The notes under the pieces are model-generated. The model made no database searches. It was not told the origin of the DNA and was given only the letters and a program-made list of their open reading frames with translations. A DNA stretch of 20,368 nucleotides from a virus, in the IMG/VR virus record IMGVR_UViG_3300028392_000347, positions 1 through 20,368 of that record; one strand, given 5' to 3'. A program made the translations under genes and the position numbers. Positions 1 through 7,486 of this stretch are shown one piece after another (the first letter of the stretch is position 1; the number at the start of each line of letters is the position of its first letter).

Positions 1-237
1 ACTGTTGGAACAAACACACTTACAGTCACACCTTCAACACGTGTATTCAACACTTACGTACTAGGACAGCAAGCACTTGCTGAAGCAGTATGGAAGGAAC
101 CACGTATTGAGTTTGGTAACGTTGTTGACAAGTTGAACCGTTTCCGTCCAGTCGGCTGGCACGGTATTATCAACTGGGCAATCTTCCGCCAGGCTGCGCT
201 TTACCGCATTGAAACATCTTCTTCAGTTCACAACTAA
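1..237 (+). CDS. Major capsid protein, C-terminal end (partial)
   Basis: An open frame enters from the left edge and ends at the TAA at 235-237, giving the last 78 residues of a larger protein. The segment contains TYVLGQQALAEAV, a basic stretch around PRIEFGNVVDKLNRFRPVGW and an end reading FRQAALYRIETSSSVHN. This pattern matches my recollection of the C-terminus of the N4-gp56/P22-type coat protein family, where a late tyrosine/glycine-rich strand is followed by a short tail of the 'IETSSSV' kind. The position fits: a strong hairpin follows and then small virion-type genes, as expected just after a capsid gene. The start and the HK97-fold core lie outside the window, so the family call rests on the C-terminus only. 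It could be another abundant head protein, but capsid is by far the best reading. Confidence 0.75.
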   Translation, partial: TVGTNTLTVTPSTRVFNTYVLGQQALAEAVWKEPRIEFGNVVDKLNRFRPVGWHGIINWAIFRQAALYRIETSSSVHN

Positions 238-260
238 GAAGTAATCTAAGTAATTAGACG

Positions 261-288
261 GGTGGGTAGGGGGCAACCCCTACTCATC
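261..288 (+). other. GC-rich hairpin with GCAA tetraloop after capsid gene
   Basis: A 12-bp stem (5' arm 261-272, 3' arm 277-288) closes a GCAA loop at 273-276. The inner seven pairs (GTAGGGG/CCCCTAC) are perfect and the outer five include two G-T wobbles. No T-tract follows, so it is not a textbook intrinsic terminator. It may be an mRNA-stabilising or processing element at the 3' end of the capsid message, or a partial attenuator before the next genes. GNRA loops favour a stable RNA fold. Confidence 0.65.
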
Positions 289-311
289 AGTAAAAGGGCT
301 TAGGAGGCCAA

Positions 312-563
312 ATGGCATACAAATTTACAACACCCACAATCAGCGAAGGACCTGCTGCTGAAGGGCGTCTATTCAGCCGTTTTAGGCTTGTAAGAGGCAT
401 AACAGTACTGAAAGTAGATGGACAGTACTACCAGACACGTTTTCCTTCCTCAGAAGAAGTTACGGCTGCGGAGGTTGCTTACATAGGTGGATATTCATAC
501 ATTGTAAGTATAGGAGAAAAGGTTGCTTTAGAGGCAGCAGGATATACGGTGGAGACGGTATGA
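312..563 (+). CDS. Small hypothetical protein, head region
   Basis: This 83-residue protein is preceded by a strong Shine-Dalgarno sequence (AGGAGG, 302-307) at good spacing to the ATG. I do not recognise a named family. It has a mixed beta-type composition (YKFTTP, RLVRGITVLKVDGQYY), ends in an Ala/Gly-rich stretch, and has no membrane segment or cysteines. The segment VLKVDGQYYQTRFPSSEEVTAAE resembles the short strand-rich phage proteins found between capsid and connector genes. It overlaps the next gene by 4 nt (ATGA), so the two are probably co-translated. A small head-completion or decoration protein is possible, but this comes only from its position just after the capsid gene. Confidence 0.8.
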   Translation: MAYKFTTPTISEGPAAEGRLFSRFRLVRGITVLKVDGQYYQTRFPSSEEVTAAEVAYIGGYSYIVSIGEKVALEAAGYTVETV

Positions 564-874
564 AACATTTAGAGACACACCCAGAAACAGTTGATGGCTG
601 TTTTGGATGCAAGATTATGGGATTGCAGATGAACCCAGGAGATGCTGGTTCAAGCAAAGGTATGAGCAATAAAAAATGGGACAAAGAGTTAAATGCTTAT
701 AGCGCAGCACGTGCTGATGGCATTCAACCAGCAGGAACAAGTATGGAAAAGATTCGAGAGGCTCGTAGGGCTTCCGAAGCAATGGGGACAGCGTATAAAG
801 CAGACACTATGCCCAACACAAACCTAATACAAAACAACACAGTATCTAAACTAAAGGAAGTAGGGCTCGTATAA
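560..874 (+). CDS. Small hypothetical protein with His/CxxC motif
   Basis: This 104-residue protein starts at an ATGA overlap with the preceding gene and ends at a TAATG overlap with the next. Near the N-terminus it has HPETVDGCFGCK (residues 7-18). The C-x2-C pair with a nearby His could bind a metal, although only one pair is visible, so a full zinc ribbon would need other ligands or a dimer. The middle is polar and basic (MSNKKWDKELNAYSAARADGI), probably helical, and the C-terminus is Asn/Thr-rich. I recall small phage proteins beginning with a similar 'HPE.V.GCFGCK' motif near structural genes, function unknown. There is no signal peptide or membrane segment, and I assign no function. Confidence 0.78.
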   Translation: MKHLETHPETVDGCFGCKIMGLQMNPGDAGSSKGMSNKKWDKELNAYSAARADGIQPAGTSMEKIREARRASEAMGTAYKADTMPNTNLIQNNTVSKLKEVGLV

Positions 875-1119
875 TGGCAATAAGCAAAGCAAAAGCATAT
901 GCAGCATATGAAAAGACAGAATCACCAAAGATGAAAAAGGCTGAAATGAAGAATCCTGAAGGCCAAAAAGAAAAAGCCAGAGAAACTGCTTCTGGTATGG
1001 CTATGTTAAGCCAAGGAAAAAAGACAACCAAGTCTGGAATGCATAGCATGAATGGCAAAATGATGAAGAACTCTGCAATGTCAAAGTCTACTCCAAAGAA
1101 AATGGGAAAGAAGAAGTAA
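874..1119 (+). CDS. Lys/Met-rich small basic protein
   Basis: This 81-residue protein has about a quarter lysine (20 K by my count) and many methionines, and it ends in KKMGKKK. The start ATG shares bases with the upstream stop (TAATG), so coupling is likely. The sequence is low in hydrophobic residues and probably disordered or loosely helical. It is the first of five consecutive short, basic Lys-rich proteins. Strong positive charge in a head-gene cluster suggests nucleic-acid contact, such as DNA condensation inside the capsid or an internal virion protein, but this is inference. No domain is recognised. Confidence 0.75.
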   Translation: MAISKAKAYAAYEKTESPKMKKAEMKNPEGQKEKARETASGMAMLSQGKKTTKSGMHSMNGKMMKNSAMSKSTPKKMGKKK

Positions 1120-1121
1120 TC

Positions 1122-1358
1122 ATGCCAAACTCAGGTAAGCCAGTAGGTGGCCTCAAGGGCTACACACAGAATATTGTTAAAGAGGCAGGAGAATTTGTAC
1201 GCGCTTATCAACGTACAGATGAAATGAGACAGAGTACTGGTATTGGCTCGGACTCAGAAGCAACTCGTCTTCGTAAACAACAAGACCGCGCAGGCGGTCA
1301 ACTTGTTGGTTCTTTGTTTGGAAATAAATATGATTCCAAAGGTCGTAGAACAAATTGA
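1122..1358 (+). CDS. Small basic hypothetical protein
   Basis: This 78-residue protein lies 2 nt downstream of the previous stop, behind a weak purine-rich stretch (AAGAAGAAG). It is basic and polar, rich in Gly, Arg and Gln, with a probable helix around residues 16-35 (TQNIVKEAGEFVRAYQRTDE) and a Gly/Lys tail (GNKYDSKGRRTN). No family is recognised. Its stop codon overlaps the TTG start of the next gene (TTGA at 1355-1358). It sits in the run of five short Lys/Arg-rich genes. A small virion-associated or scaffolding-type role is possible from position only. Confidence 0.72.
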   Translation: MPNSGKPVGGLKGYTQNIVKEAGEFVRAYQRTDEMRQSTGIGSDSEATRLRKQQDRAGGQLVGSLFGNKYDSKGRRTN

Positions 1359-1531
1359 AAAAAACGCATCCAGGATTTAAAGCAGTTGCTGCTGGTATTG
1401 CAAAGAAGCAAGGTATCTCAAAAGACCGTGCTGGAGCAATCCTCGCTGCTGGTGCTCGTAAAGCATCTAAGTCTGCAGTCAAGGCCAATCCACGCTTGAA
1501 GCGTGTGAGCGGTGTTAAGAAAGGCAAGTAA
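1355..1531 (+). CDS. 58-aa basic helical protein (HPGFKAV type)
   Basis: This short gene is read from a TTG overlapping the upstream TGA (TTGA) and ends at TAATG, so both ends are coupled to neighbours. The product begins KKTHPGFKAVAAGIAKKQG, continues with SKDRAGAILAAGARKASKSA and ends in a Lys-rich tail. I recognise this 'HPGFKAVA..IAKKEG.S...A.AILAAGAR' layout as a small protein type seen repeatedly in head regions of diverse phages, without an established function. It looks like two amphipathic helices with basic faces and a basic tail. TTG is the only start fitting the complete motif, since no ATG or GTG precedes KKTHPG in frame. Confidence in the gene is high because the frame fills the gap exactly. 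Confidence 0.85.
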   Translation: MKKTHPGFKAVAAGIAKKQGISKDRAGAILAAGARKASKSAVKANPRLKRVSGVKKGK

Positions 1532-1824
1532 TGACAGCAGCCTGGACTCGTAAAGAGGGCAAGAACCCTAAAGGCGGACTAAACGCTAAGGGCAGAGCAT
1601 CATACAAAGGTGGCACTTTAAAGCCACCAGTTAAATCAGGTGATAACCCACGCCGTGCATCGTTTCTAGCACGCATGGGTGGAGCACCAGGACCTGAGCG
1701 TAAACCTAACGGTGAACCAACAAGGTTACTCCTATCGTTAAATGCGTGGGGAGCATCAAGTAAAGCAGACGCAAAGAAAAAGGCAGCAGCCATATCATCT
1801 AGGAATAAAGGGAAAACAAAATGA
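1531..1824 (+). CDS. Conserved phage protein with WTRKEGKNPKGGLN and PRRASFLARMGG motifs
   Basis: This 97-residue basic protein opens with AWTRKEGKNPKGGLNAKGR and continues with SGDNPRRASFLARMGG, RLLLSLNAWGASSKADAKKKA and a Lys-rich tail. The motif order matches a small uncharacterised family common in phage structural clusters. I believe it is the one catalogued as DUF6321, but I cannot confirm that here. The conserved Trp, NPKGGLN, Arg-rich and ARMGG blocks look like a compact fold and not just disorder. The start overlaps the upstream TAA (TAATG), and the end overlaps the next ATG (ATGA), so it is part of one translationally coupled chain. Function unknown. An internal virion or capsid-associated role is inference from position. 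Confidence 0.85.
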   Translation: MTAAWTRKEGKNPKGGLNAKGRASYKGGTLKPPVKSGDNPRRASFLARMGGAPGPERKPNGEPTRLLLSLNAWGASSKADAKKKAAAISSRNKGKTK

Positions 1825-2264
1825 AAGAACCAATGACAAATGGAAAGATGTCTAGCAAGATGTCTCCAGCAAACACTGCTCGAAGCACAGGAGATACTCC
1901 TGCTGCCAAGAAGACAGTAGTCTCACAAGCAATCATTGACCACATTAAATCACAAGGCATGACAGCAGCAATTAAAATGGCTGCATCAGGTGGCGGAAAT
2001 GCTGCATACAATGAAGGCGTAAAGCGCATGTATGGTGCAGACCGTGTTGCTAAGGCAACAGCAGCAAGAATGAACTCAAGTTCATCAACAAGAACAACAT
2101 CTGGACCAGATAAAGCACGTGGCGCTTATGCAAATAAGCCAGCAGCATCTAAGCCTGCAGCATCTAAGTCACAGAAGACCACTGACCCATTTGCAAAGTT
2201 TGTATTTGGGGTAGGCAAAGCAGCAGCAGAACCTTTCAAATCACAGCCTACAAAAAAGAAGTAA
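1821..2264 (+). CDS. Ala/Ser/Lys-rich small protein
   Basis: This 147-residue protein starts at an ATGA overlap with the previous gene. The N-terminal third is Lys/Met/Ser-rich. A helical central part (SQAIIDHIKSQGMTAAIKMAAS, then NAAYNEGVKRMYG) may be the folded portion, and the rest is low complexity and basic. It contains a tandem 5-residue repeat KPAAS encoded by two 15-bp copies at 2136-2165 that differ at one base, which suggests recent slippage. The end reads KSQPTKKK. It is the last of the five Lys-rich proteins and is separated from the tail genes by a 20-nt gap with a good ribosome site. No family is recognised. A scaffolding or internal head role is possible but unsupported by a motif. 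Confidence 0.75.
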   Translation: MKEPMTNGKMSSKMSPANTARSTGDTPAAKKTVVSQAIIDHIKSQGMTAAIKMAASGGGNAAYNEGVKRMYGADRVAKATAARMNSSSSTRTTSGPDKARGAYANKPAASKPAASKSQKTTDPFAKFVFGVGKAAAEPFKSQPTKKK

Positions 2265-2284
2265 TTAACCCTTAGAAGGAAATA

Positions 2285-3190
2285 ATGACAACCACTTACG
2301 GAAATTTGGTAGATGAGGTTCTGCTCAATCTATCTGGTTATACGCTGCGCCAAGAGCGCACAACACACCTAACCCAAGATATCACAGCCTCTGGCTTGAC
2401 TCTTAATTTAGGTACTACCACTAACATTGGTAAGGGTGTTGTCGAAATTGATGAAGAGTTGATTTGGTTGGATTCCTACGACCGTGTTTCGTCGACTGCA
2501 ACAGCAGCGCCGTATGGTCGTGGGTTCCAAGCAACTACTGCTGTGGCACATTCCTCAGGAACAAAAGTAACAGTTGCCCCAACTTTCCCACGCTCTGCTG
2601 TAAAACGAGCAATCAATGAAGCAATTCAAAGCGTATACCCTACACTCTATGCTTTAGATAAATATAGTTTTACATACAATGCTGTAGTAAATACATATCA
2701 ACTTCCTGCAAATGTGCAGACGGTCCTCTATGTATCTTGGTCTACAATTGGACCAACAAAGGAATGGCTTCCTGTTAAAGGATGGCGACTAGATACCTTG
2801 GCAAATACTTCTTCATTTTCAAATGGAGTCAGCCTTACTATTTATGATAATATTCCAGCAGGAAGAACAATTCAGATTACGTATACTAAAGTTCCTCAAT
2901 CACTTAATGGTTATGCAGAAAGTACAGTATTTGAAAATACTACTGGTTTGCTTGCATCTGCAAAAGATGTAATTATTTATGGTGCTGCTTATCGCCTTGC
3001 ATCATTTATTGATGCTGGTCGTCTTAATTACCTATCAGCAGAAGCAGATAATGCAGACACAAAGATTCAATTTGGTTCTGGTGCATCTAACTCACGCTTC
3101 CTCTTGGCGCTTTACAATCAAAGGCTCAATGAGGAAAAGACCAAACTCAGAGATTTATATCCAGCCCGAATCCACTACACGAGGTACTAA
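2285..3190 (+). CDS. Putative head-tail adaptor or tail-tube-type protein
   Basis: This 301-residue protein follows a clear Shine-Dalgarno sequence (AGAAGGA). It starts with a short helical segment (YGNLVDEVLLNLSGY). A beta-type domain follows at about residues 27-97, with the phage motif of the form 'E.IWLD...R.GRGFQATTAVAHSSGTKV'. A helix (about 103-122, RSAVKRAINEAIQSVYPTLY) leads into a strand-rich second half (YSFTYNAVVNTYQLPANVQTVLYVSW, then GRTIQITYTKVP) and a helical C-terminus. This layout resembles adaptor or tail tubular A-like proteins of podoviruses. The position between head genes and tail fibre fits a connector that joins portal to tail. The N-terminal beta domain is related in pattern to the start of the next gene's product. 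Confidence is moderate because no catalytic or signature residues exist for this fold. Confidence 0.6.
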   Translation: MTTTYGNLVDEVLLNLSGYTLRQERTTHLTQDITASGLTLNLGTTTNIGKGVVEIDEELIWLDSYDRVSSTATAAPYGRGFQATTAVAHSSGTKVTVAPTFPRSAVKRAINEAIQSVYPTLYALDKYSFTYNAVVNTYQLPANVQTVLYVSWSTIGPTKEWLPVKGWRLDTLANTSSFSNGVSLTIYDNIPAGRTIQITYTKVPQSLNGYAESTVFENTTGLLASAKDVIIYGAAYRLASFIDAGRLNYLSAEADNADTKIQFGSGASNSRFLLALYNQRLNEEKTKLRDLYPARIHYTRY

Positions 3191-3193
3191 TCC

Positions 3194-5500
3194 ATGACAA
3201 TTCGCAAGTATTCTTCTATATCCCAGGAAACCTCACTTACTGCAGCGCTTAACTCAAGTGCCACAACAATGACTGTTGGTTCAGGTTCTGCTTTGCTTGG
3301 TGGAATTACGCCAGCATCTGGTGAAACATTTACAGTAGTCCTTGACCCAGATACAGCCCTTGAAGAAATTGTAGATGTAATCTATCCTTCAACACCTGGA
3401 AGCAATACAATTACAATTTCTCGCCCTATTGATAGCACTCAGGCAATTGCTCACTCTGCTGGTGCCAAAGTGCGCCACATGGCTATTGGTCGTGACTTCC
3501 GTGAGGCTAATACTCACATCAATGGAACTCTTGCTGAACATGGTGCTACTACTTCTGCTCAACTTGCTGGTGTCATCTCTGATGAGACTGGTACTGGTTC
3601 TCTAGTATTTGCTACATCCCCTACTCTTGTAACACCAGCGCTTGGTACTCCAGCCTCTGGCGTACTTACTAACGCAACTGGACTTCCTCTAACAACTGGC
3701 GTAACTGGAACTCTTCCAGTAGCCAATGGCGGAACTGGTGTAACAACATCAACTGGTTCTGGCGCTAATGTACTTTCAACTAGCCCTACCCTAGTCACAC
3801 CAGTTCTTGGTGTAGCCACAGCAACAAGCATCAACGGTACAACTATTCCTACAAGTGCTACATTGGTCAAAACAAGTGACACTGGAACAGTTACAAGCAC
3901 AATGATTACCGATGGCACTATTGTAGATGCCGACATTAATGCATCTGCTGCAATTGCTAAGACTAAGGTTGCAGGAACTGCTATTACTGCAGCCGATACT
4001 GGCACAGTAACAAGTGCTATGATTCTTGATGGTACAATCCTTAACGCTGACATTAACGCATCGGCTGCTATTGATAAAACTAAGATTTCAGGCACAGCGG
4101 TAACAGTTGCCGATACTGGTACAGTCACATCTGCAATGATTGCTAATGGCACAATTGTAGATGCTGATGTATCTACTACAGCAGGTATTGCTTATACCAA
4201 ATTAAGCCTTGGTGGAACTATTACTTCCGCTGACTTGGTTGATGGAACTATTGTTGCCTCAGATATTGCTAATGGTACTATTACCGCAGCCAAGATGGTT
4301 ACAGACCCATATGCACGTGCTAACCACACAGGTACTCAATTAGCAGCAACCGTCTCAGACTTTGACACACAGGTACGCACATCTCGCTTAGACCAGATGG
4401 CTGCGCCTACTGGCTCTGTAGCATTAAATGCTCAGAAGATTACAGGACTTGCAACACCAACTCTTACTGGAGATGCTTCAACTAAGGGTTACGTAGATGC
4501 ACAGATTACCGCTCTTGTTGGTGGCGCTCCTGGAACACTAGATACGCTTGCTGAAATTGCTACTGCAATCTCTAGTGGAGGTTCAGTAATCAACACTTTG
4601 GTACTCAAGGCTGGCGATACTATGACTGGTCCATTGGTATTAAATGCTAATCCTTCTGCAGCCCTTGGCGCTGCTACTAAGCAGTATGTAGATGCTGTTG
4701 CTGGTTCTGCTACTGCTGCTGCAGCCAGTGCTGCTGCCGCTGAGACAACTTACGATAACTTTGATGACCGCTACCTAGGGGCTAAGTCAGCCGCTCCGTC
4801 TGTAGATAATGATGGTAACGCACTTATCACTGGTGCTCTTTACTGGAATACTCCTGCTGCAACTATGTTTGCTTGGTCAGGTTCTTCTTGGGGTTCAATT
4901 TCCTCAACTGCAGCAATCTATCGTTATCGTTATTCAGCATCAGGTGGAGAAACCACGCTTTCAGGTGCGGATGCAAATGGACTAACACTTTCTTACTTAG
5001 TTGGTAAAGAACAGGTATACCTTAATGGTGTACTTTTAGTCCGTGATTCAGACTATACAGCATCTAATGGAACATCACTTACTTCTCTTTCTGCATTAAC
5101 TGCTGGAGATGTTGTAGAGATTATTACATTCACGGCATTTGACCTAGCCTCAGCAGTACAGACATCTACTTTCACCGCTAAGGGTGACTTATTTGTTGCT
5201 ACTGGAGCAGGCACATCTGGCAAGATTGCAGTCGGAGCAAACACATATCTTTTAACTGCTGACTCAACAACAGCAACTGGAGTTAAATGGGCAGCACCTG
5301 CTCCTGGATACTCAGCACCAACTCTTGGTTCTACATCTATTGCATCAGGAGCAACAGTAACAACAATTGCTGGTCTAACTCTAACAGCACCAACATTAAC
5401 TGGAACAGTAACAGCATCAGGAGATATTACATTATCTGCTGCTGGAGCATTTGGCAGTATTATAGATTATCAAACACTCAATCTTATGGGTGCCCTCTAA
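3194..5500 (+). CDS. Tail fibre protein with repeat modules
   Basis: This 768-residue tail fibre starts 3 nt after the previous stop, behind GAGG. Residues 14-97 form a beta domain ending in IAHSAGAKV, like the one in the upstream adaptor, probably the virion-attachment part. Residues 140-185 carry a widespread fibre motif ([20 protein letters not shown]), and 229-345 hold three 39-residue repeats. Residues 405-502 carry phage tail repeat modules ([48 protein letters not shown]). Residues 530-565 match a common fibre segment ([14 protein letters not shown]). The last 170 residues contain [20 protein letters not shown] and [12 protein letters not shown], typical of distal shafts. There is no signal peptide and no chaperone or peptidase motif at the C-terminus. 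The product should form a trimeric, beta-rich fibre used in host recognition, with the final receptor tip perhaps supplied by the genes downstream. Confidence 0.9.
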   Translation: MTIRKYSSISQETSLTAALNSSATTMTVGSGSALLGGITPASGETFTVVLDPDTALEEIVDVIYPSTPGSNTITISRPIDSTQAIAHSAGAKVRHMAIGRDFREANTHINGTLAEHGATTSAQLAGVISDETGTGSLVFATSPTLVTPALGTPASGVLTNATGLPLTTGVTGTLPVANGGTGVTTSTGSGANVLSTSPTLVTPVLGVATATSINGTTIPTSATLVKTSDTGTVTSTMITDGTIVDADINASAAIAKTKVAGTAITAADTGTVTSAMILDGTILNADINASAAIDKTKISGTAVTVADTGTVTSAMIANGTIVDADVSTTAGIAYTKLSLGGTITSADLVDGTIVASDIANGTITAAKMVTDPYARANHTGTQLAATVSDFDTQVRTSRLDQMAAPTGSVALNAQKITGLATPTLTGDASTKGYVDAQITALVGGAPGTLDTLAEIATAISSGGSVINTLVLKAGDTMTGPLVLNANPSAALGAATKQYVDAVAGSATAAAASAAAAETTYDNFDDRYLGAKSAAPSVDNDGNALITGALYWNTPAATMFAWSGSSWGSISSTAAIYRYRYSASGGETTLSGADANGLTLSYLVGKEQVYLNGVLLVRDSDYTASNGTSLTSLSALTAGDVVEIITFTAFDLASAVQTSTFTAKGDLFVATGAGTSGKIAVGANTYLLTADSTTATGVKWAAPAPGYSAPTLGSTSIASGATVTTIAGLTLTAPTLTGTVTASGDITLSAAGAFGSIIDYQTLNLMGAL
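3878..4228 (+). repeat. Three tandem 117-bp units encoding 39-aa fibre repeats
   Basis: Three units cover fibre residues 229-267, 268-306 and 307-345. Each begins DTGTVTS.MI.DGTI..ADI, and the first two continue INASAAI.KTK. The third has diverged ([13 protein letters not shown]), and two partial DGTI/NGTI modules follow up to about residue 368. The DNA copies differ mainly at third positions, so the duplication is not very recent. Such arrays set fibre length and can expand or contract by recombination. Confidence 0.85.
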
Positions 5501-5517
5501 ACGAAAGGTAGTAACTA

Positions 5518-5820
5518 ATGGCTACAACAACTAAGGCTCTTTATCGAGGAGCCGCTGCAACATCCTCAACAACACTTTATACAGTTCCAGCATCTACTAC
5601 TACAGTAGTAACTAATATTGTGGTGGCTAATACTACATCTACTGCTGGAACATTTACGCTTACTCTTGATGGAGTATCTATGGCATCAGCAACAACTATC
5701 GCAGCCAATGACACGGTAGTAATTGACCTTAAACAAGTTCTTGCTACTACAAAAATTATTGCAGGACTTGCTTCTGCTATAACAATTAACTTTCATATTT
5801 CAGGTGTGGAGATTTCCTAA
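5518..5820 (+). CDS. Small beta-sandwich-like tail protein, copy A (TLYTVPAS type)
   Basis: This 100-residue protein is rich in Thr, Ala and Val. Key blocks are TLYTVPASTTTVVTNIVVAN (residues 19-38), TIAANDTVVIDL and a C-terminus ending GVEIS. The pattern is that of a small all-beta protein widespread next to phage tail fibres, function not established. It is a clear paralogue of the 109-residue product at 7487-7816: both have TLYTVP, a VV..I...N strand, AANDT and LATT.II, and both end in EIS. Like that copy it ends in a TAATGG junction with a larger gene starting MAI. The pair probably forms a module mounted on the tail tip. Spacing to the fibre stop (17 nt) with GAAAGG suggests its own initiation. 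Confidence 0.8.
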   Translation: MATTTKALYRGAAATSSTTLYTVPASTTTVVTNIVVANTTSTAGTFTLTLDGVSMASATTIAANDTVVIDLKQVLATTKIIAGLASAITINFHISGVEIS

Positions 5821-7109
5821 TGGCTATTAATAGATTAACACCAGCAAGTACTTCTACTGAAGGTATAGTTACAATTAAAATTGCGCAAGAAGTTTCAGAA
5901 AAAACAGTTCCCACTTCATTTCCTGCTGGAAACTACAGAATTGATACAGGAGCATCTGGTTTAATTAAAGTTGCTCTTTTAAAATCCGATGGCAGTCTTG
6001 AGTTAGAATTTTCATTTACAACCTCATCATTTTTTACAATTGCAAATACAGTTACAAAAGTTCAAATTGTTGCAACAACTGCATCTGTAAACGGAATTGT
6101 TACATTTCAACAATTATCACGTGGTGTTGTTTCAACAAACATATGGAGTTATTCAACACCAGGTGGAGATTTACAACGTGGTTGCAAAGCCGTAAACAAT
6201 GCTGCCAATACTGCAATTTATTTTGTTGGTGGAACAAATGATACTGATTGGTCTGTTCAGTCTGGTGCTGGTATTGTTCGTAAATGGGTTAAATCAACTA
6301 ATACTTGGTCTACTGTAGTAACTGGAAATACAAATATTAATTATCAGGTTCATGGAGTTGCAGTTAATAATGTGATGTATTTTTGTAATACTACTAATAC
6401 TTCAAATTGGTATAAATTTGATACTGCAACAGAAACAGTAACAACCCTTTCTGCTCCTAGTTATCCAATTCGTATTGGTACAGCAGTAAAAAATAATCAA
6501 AATACAAAAATTTATGCTTTGGGTTCTTACCAAAATGCTACTCCAATGTCATTTCGCGTTTACACTATTGCCACAAATACTTGGGCAAACTTAACAACTG
6601 CGCCTTTTGGTAGTGGCGGTTACGGCGGCGCTAATTCTTGGGCTCATCCTAGTGATAACGATAAACTTTATTGGTCTGATACGCAGGCGCAAACTACTAT
6701 TTATCGTTATAATATAACTGCAGATACTTGGACTGATACTGGAATTTCTGTAATAAATGTTGACTATACTTCTGGTACAGAAAGAACAAACTATAATGGT
6801 TTGGGCAGTTTAACTCCTTCTGGAAATTATTTTATTTATTCATATGATAGTAACAGAAGTGCTTCTGCTACAACAATTCCTTCTGCTACGGATTGGTGTT
6901 ATAACAATTCAATTCCTACAGTACGACCTGTTGCATTGACTGGAATTTATTCTCAACCCGCTACTGGAAGTCGTGATTCTTGGCATCAATCTATGGTACA
7001 TTTTGATGATACAAACATATATGTTTTTGGCGGTATGAGTACATTAAATCCTGGTGGCATTTGGTACGTTCCATATGCTACTTTCTTATCTAGAGTGGGG
7101 CTATCATAA
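5820..7109 (+). CDS. Receptor-binding protein candidate with Kelch-like propeller
   Basis: This 429-residue protein has an N-terminal domain of about 100 residues shared with the product at 7816-8727, and then a Kelch-like beta-propeller. Propeller cues are IYFVGG (133-138), STNTW (159-163), DTATETV (201-207), IYALGS (231-236), ATNTW (251-255), ITADTW (299-304) and a late IYVFGG (400-405). I estimate about six blades, with the last strand closing against the first. Kelch propellers bind proteins or sugars, and the family is known from many phage tail tips and host surface proteins. There is no signal peptide. The start overlaps the stop of the small beta protein upstream (TAATGG), so the two are probably made together. 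I infer a distal adsorption protein, but the receptor is unknown. Its mRNA is AT-rich with many Asn/Thr codons compared with the fibre gene. Confidence 0.75.
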   Translation: MAINRLTPASTSTEGIVTIKIAQEVSEKTVPTSFPAGNYRIDTGASGLIKVALLKSDGSLELEFSFTTSSFFTIANTVTKVQIVATTASVNGIVTFQQLSRGVVSTNIWSYSTPGGDLQRGCKAVNNAANTAIYFVGGTNDTDWSVQSGAGIVRKWVKSTNTWSTVVTGNTNINYQVHGVAVNNVMYFCNTTNTSNWYKFDTATETVTTLSAPSYPIRIGTAVKNNQNTKIYALGSYQNATPMSFRVYTIATNTWANLTTAPFGSGGYGGANSWAHPSDNDKLYWSDTQAQTTIYRYNITADTWTDTGISVINVDYTSGTERTNYNGLGSLTPSGNYFIYSYDSNRSASATTIPSATDWCYNNSIPTVRPVALTGIYSQPATGSRDSWHQSMVHFDDTNIYVFGGMSTLNPGGIWYVPYATFLSRVGLS

Positions 7110-7110
7110 A

Positions 7111-7296
7111 ATGAATCTAACATCACGTACTACAACATCTAACGGAGAAATTATTGCCTGGGTAGATAATGATGGTAAATCTTGGATAGAACAAGATTTT
7201 AATCCTAAAAATCAATCTGCTTGGTCATCAGAAACAGATGCTCTTGCTTGGGCTGATGCGTGGATTTCTCAACACCAGGAGGAATTTAATGACTAA
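7111..7296 (+). CDS. 61-aa Trp-rich acidic protein
   Basis: ATG at 7111 lies 1 nt after the stop of the Kelch gene. A longer in-frame start exists upstream inside that gene but has no ribosome site, so I prefer 7111. The product (61 residues) has WVDNDGKSWIEQDFNP and AWSSETDALAWADAWISQHQ, a beta hairpin followed by an acidic, Trp-containing helix. I recall short phage proteins of the form '.G..IAWVD..GK..I.Q.FNP....W....EA..WA' near fibre genes. An assembly chaperone for the Kelch protein would fit its place, in the way small chaperones accompany receptor-binding proteins, but no motif proves it. It overlaps the next gene by 8 nt. Confidence 0.75.
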   Translation: MNLTSRTTTSNGEIIAWVDNDGKSWIEQDFNPKNQSAWSSETDALAWADAWISQHQEEFND

Positions 7297-7483
7297 AGCA
7301 CGTGACCTAGCAAACGCAGCAACTGCGCTTAACGCAGTAACTGCCACAGAAATTGGATATGTAGACAACGTAACATCCCCAATTCAAACACAATTAAACA
7401 CTAAGGCAACAACTACATATGTAGATACAGCGGTGGATGGAGCAGACCCAACACCTACAGCACTAATGACAATGGGAGCATAA
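7289..7483 (+). CDS. 64-aa free-standing tail-fibre-motif peptide
   Basis: A perfect AGGAGG (7277-7282) six bases ahead fixes the start at 7289. An in-frame upstream start at 7238 would lie inside the previous gene and lacks such a site. The product opens MTKARDLANAATALNAV and contains TATEIGYVDNVTSPIQTQLN, a motif normally repeated within long tail fibres ('TE.GYVDGVTS.IQTQLN.K'). Here it occurs once, followed by KATTTYVDTAVDGADPTPTA and a stop. It is therefore either a reduced fibre gene or a small adaptor that trimerises with a fibre. Its N-terminus also looks like fibre N-termini, so I favour a shortened paralogue that is still translated. Confidence 0.75.
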   Translation: MTKARDLANAATALNAVTATEIGYVDNVTSPIQTQLNTKATTTYVDTAVDGADPTPTALMTMGA

Positions 7484-7486
7484 CAA

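Noticed and set aside
872-893. Start of the Lys-rich gene resembling the start of the Gly-rich adhesin (7814-7835)
   Set aside because: The similarity is limited to about 20 bases around TAATGGCAAT and the proteins diverge after MAISK; most likely a shared initiation context.
3559-4152. 197-residue minus-strand open frame opposite the fibre repeats
   Set aside because: It mirrors the Thr/Ala/Val-rich repeat array of the fibre gene; its Val/Pro-rich composition is what the opposite strand of such repeats gives, and no ribosome site or homology supports it.
3878-4228. CRISPR-like array
   Set aside because: The repeats are 117 bp, directly adjacent, in frame and protein-coding; there are no spacers.
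5287-5511. Short Asn/Ser-rich frame at the end of the fibre gene
   Set aside because: It is an alternate reading of the ACA/ACT-rich fibre sequence and has no ribosome site.
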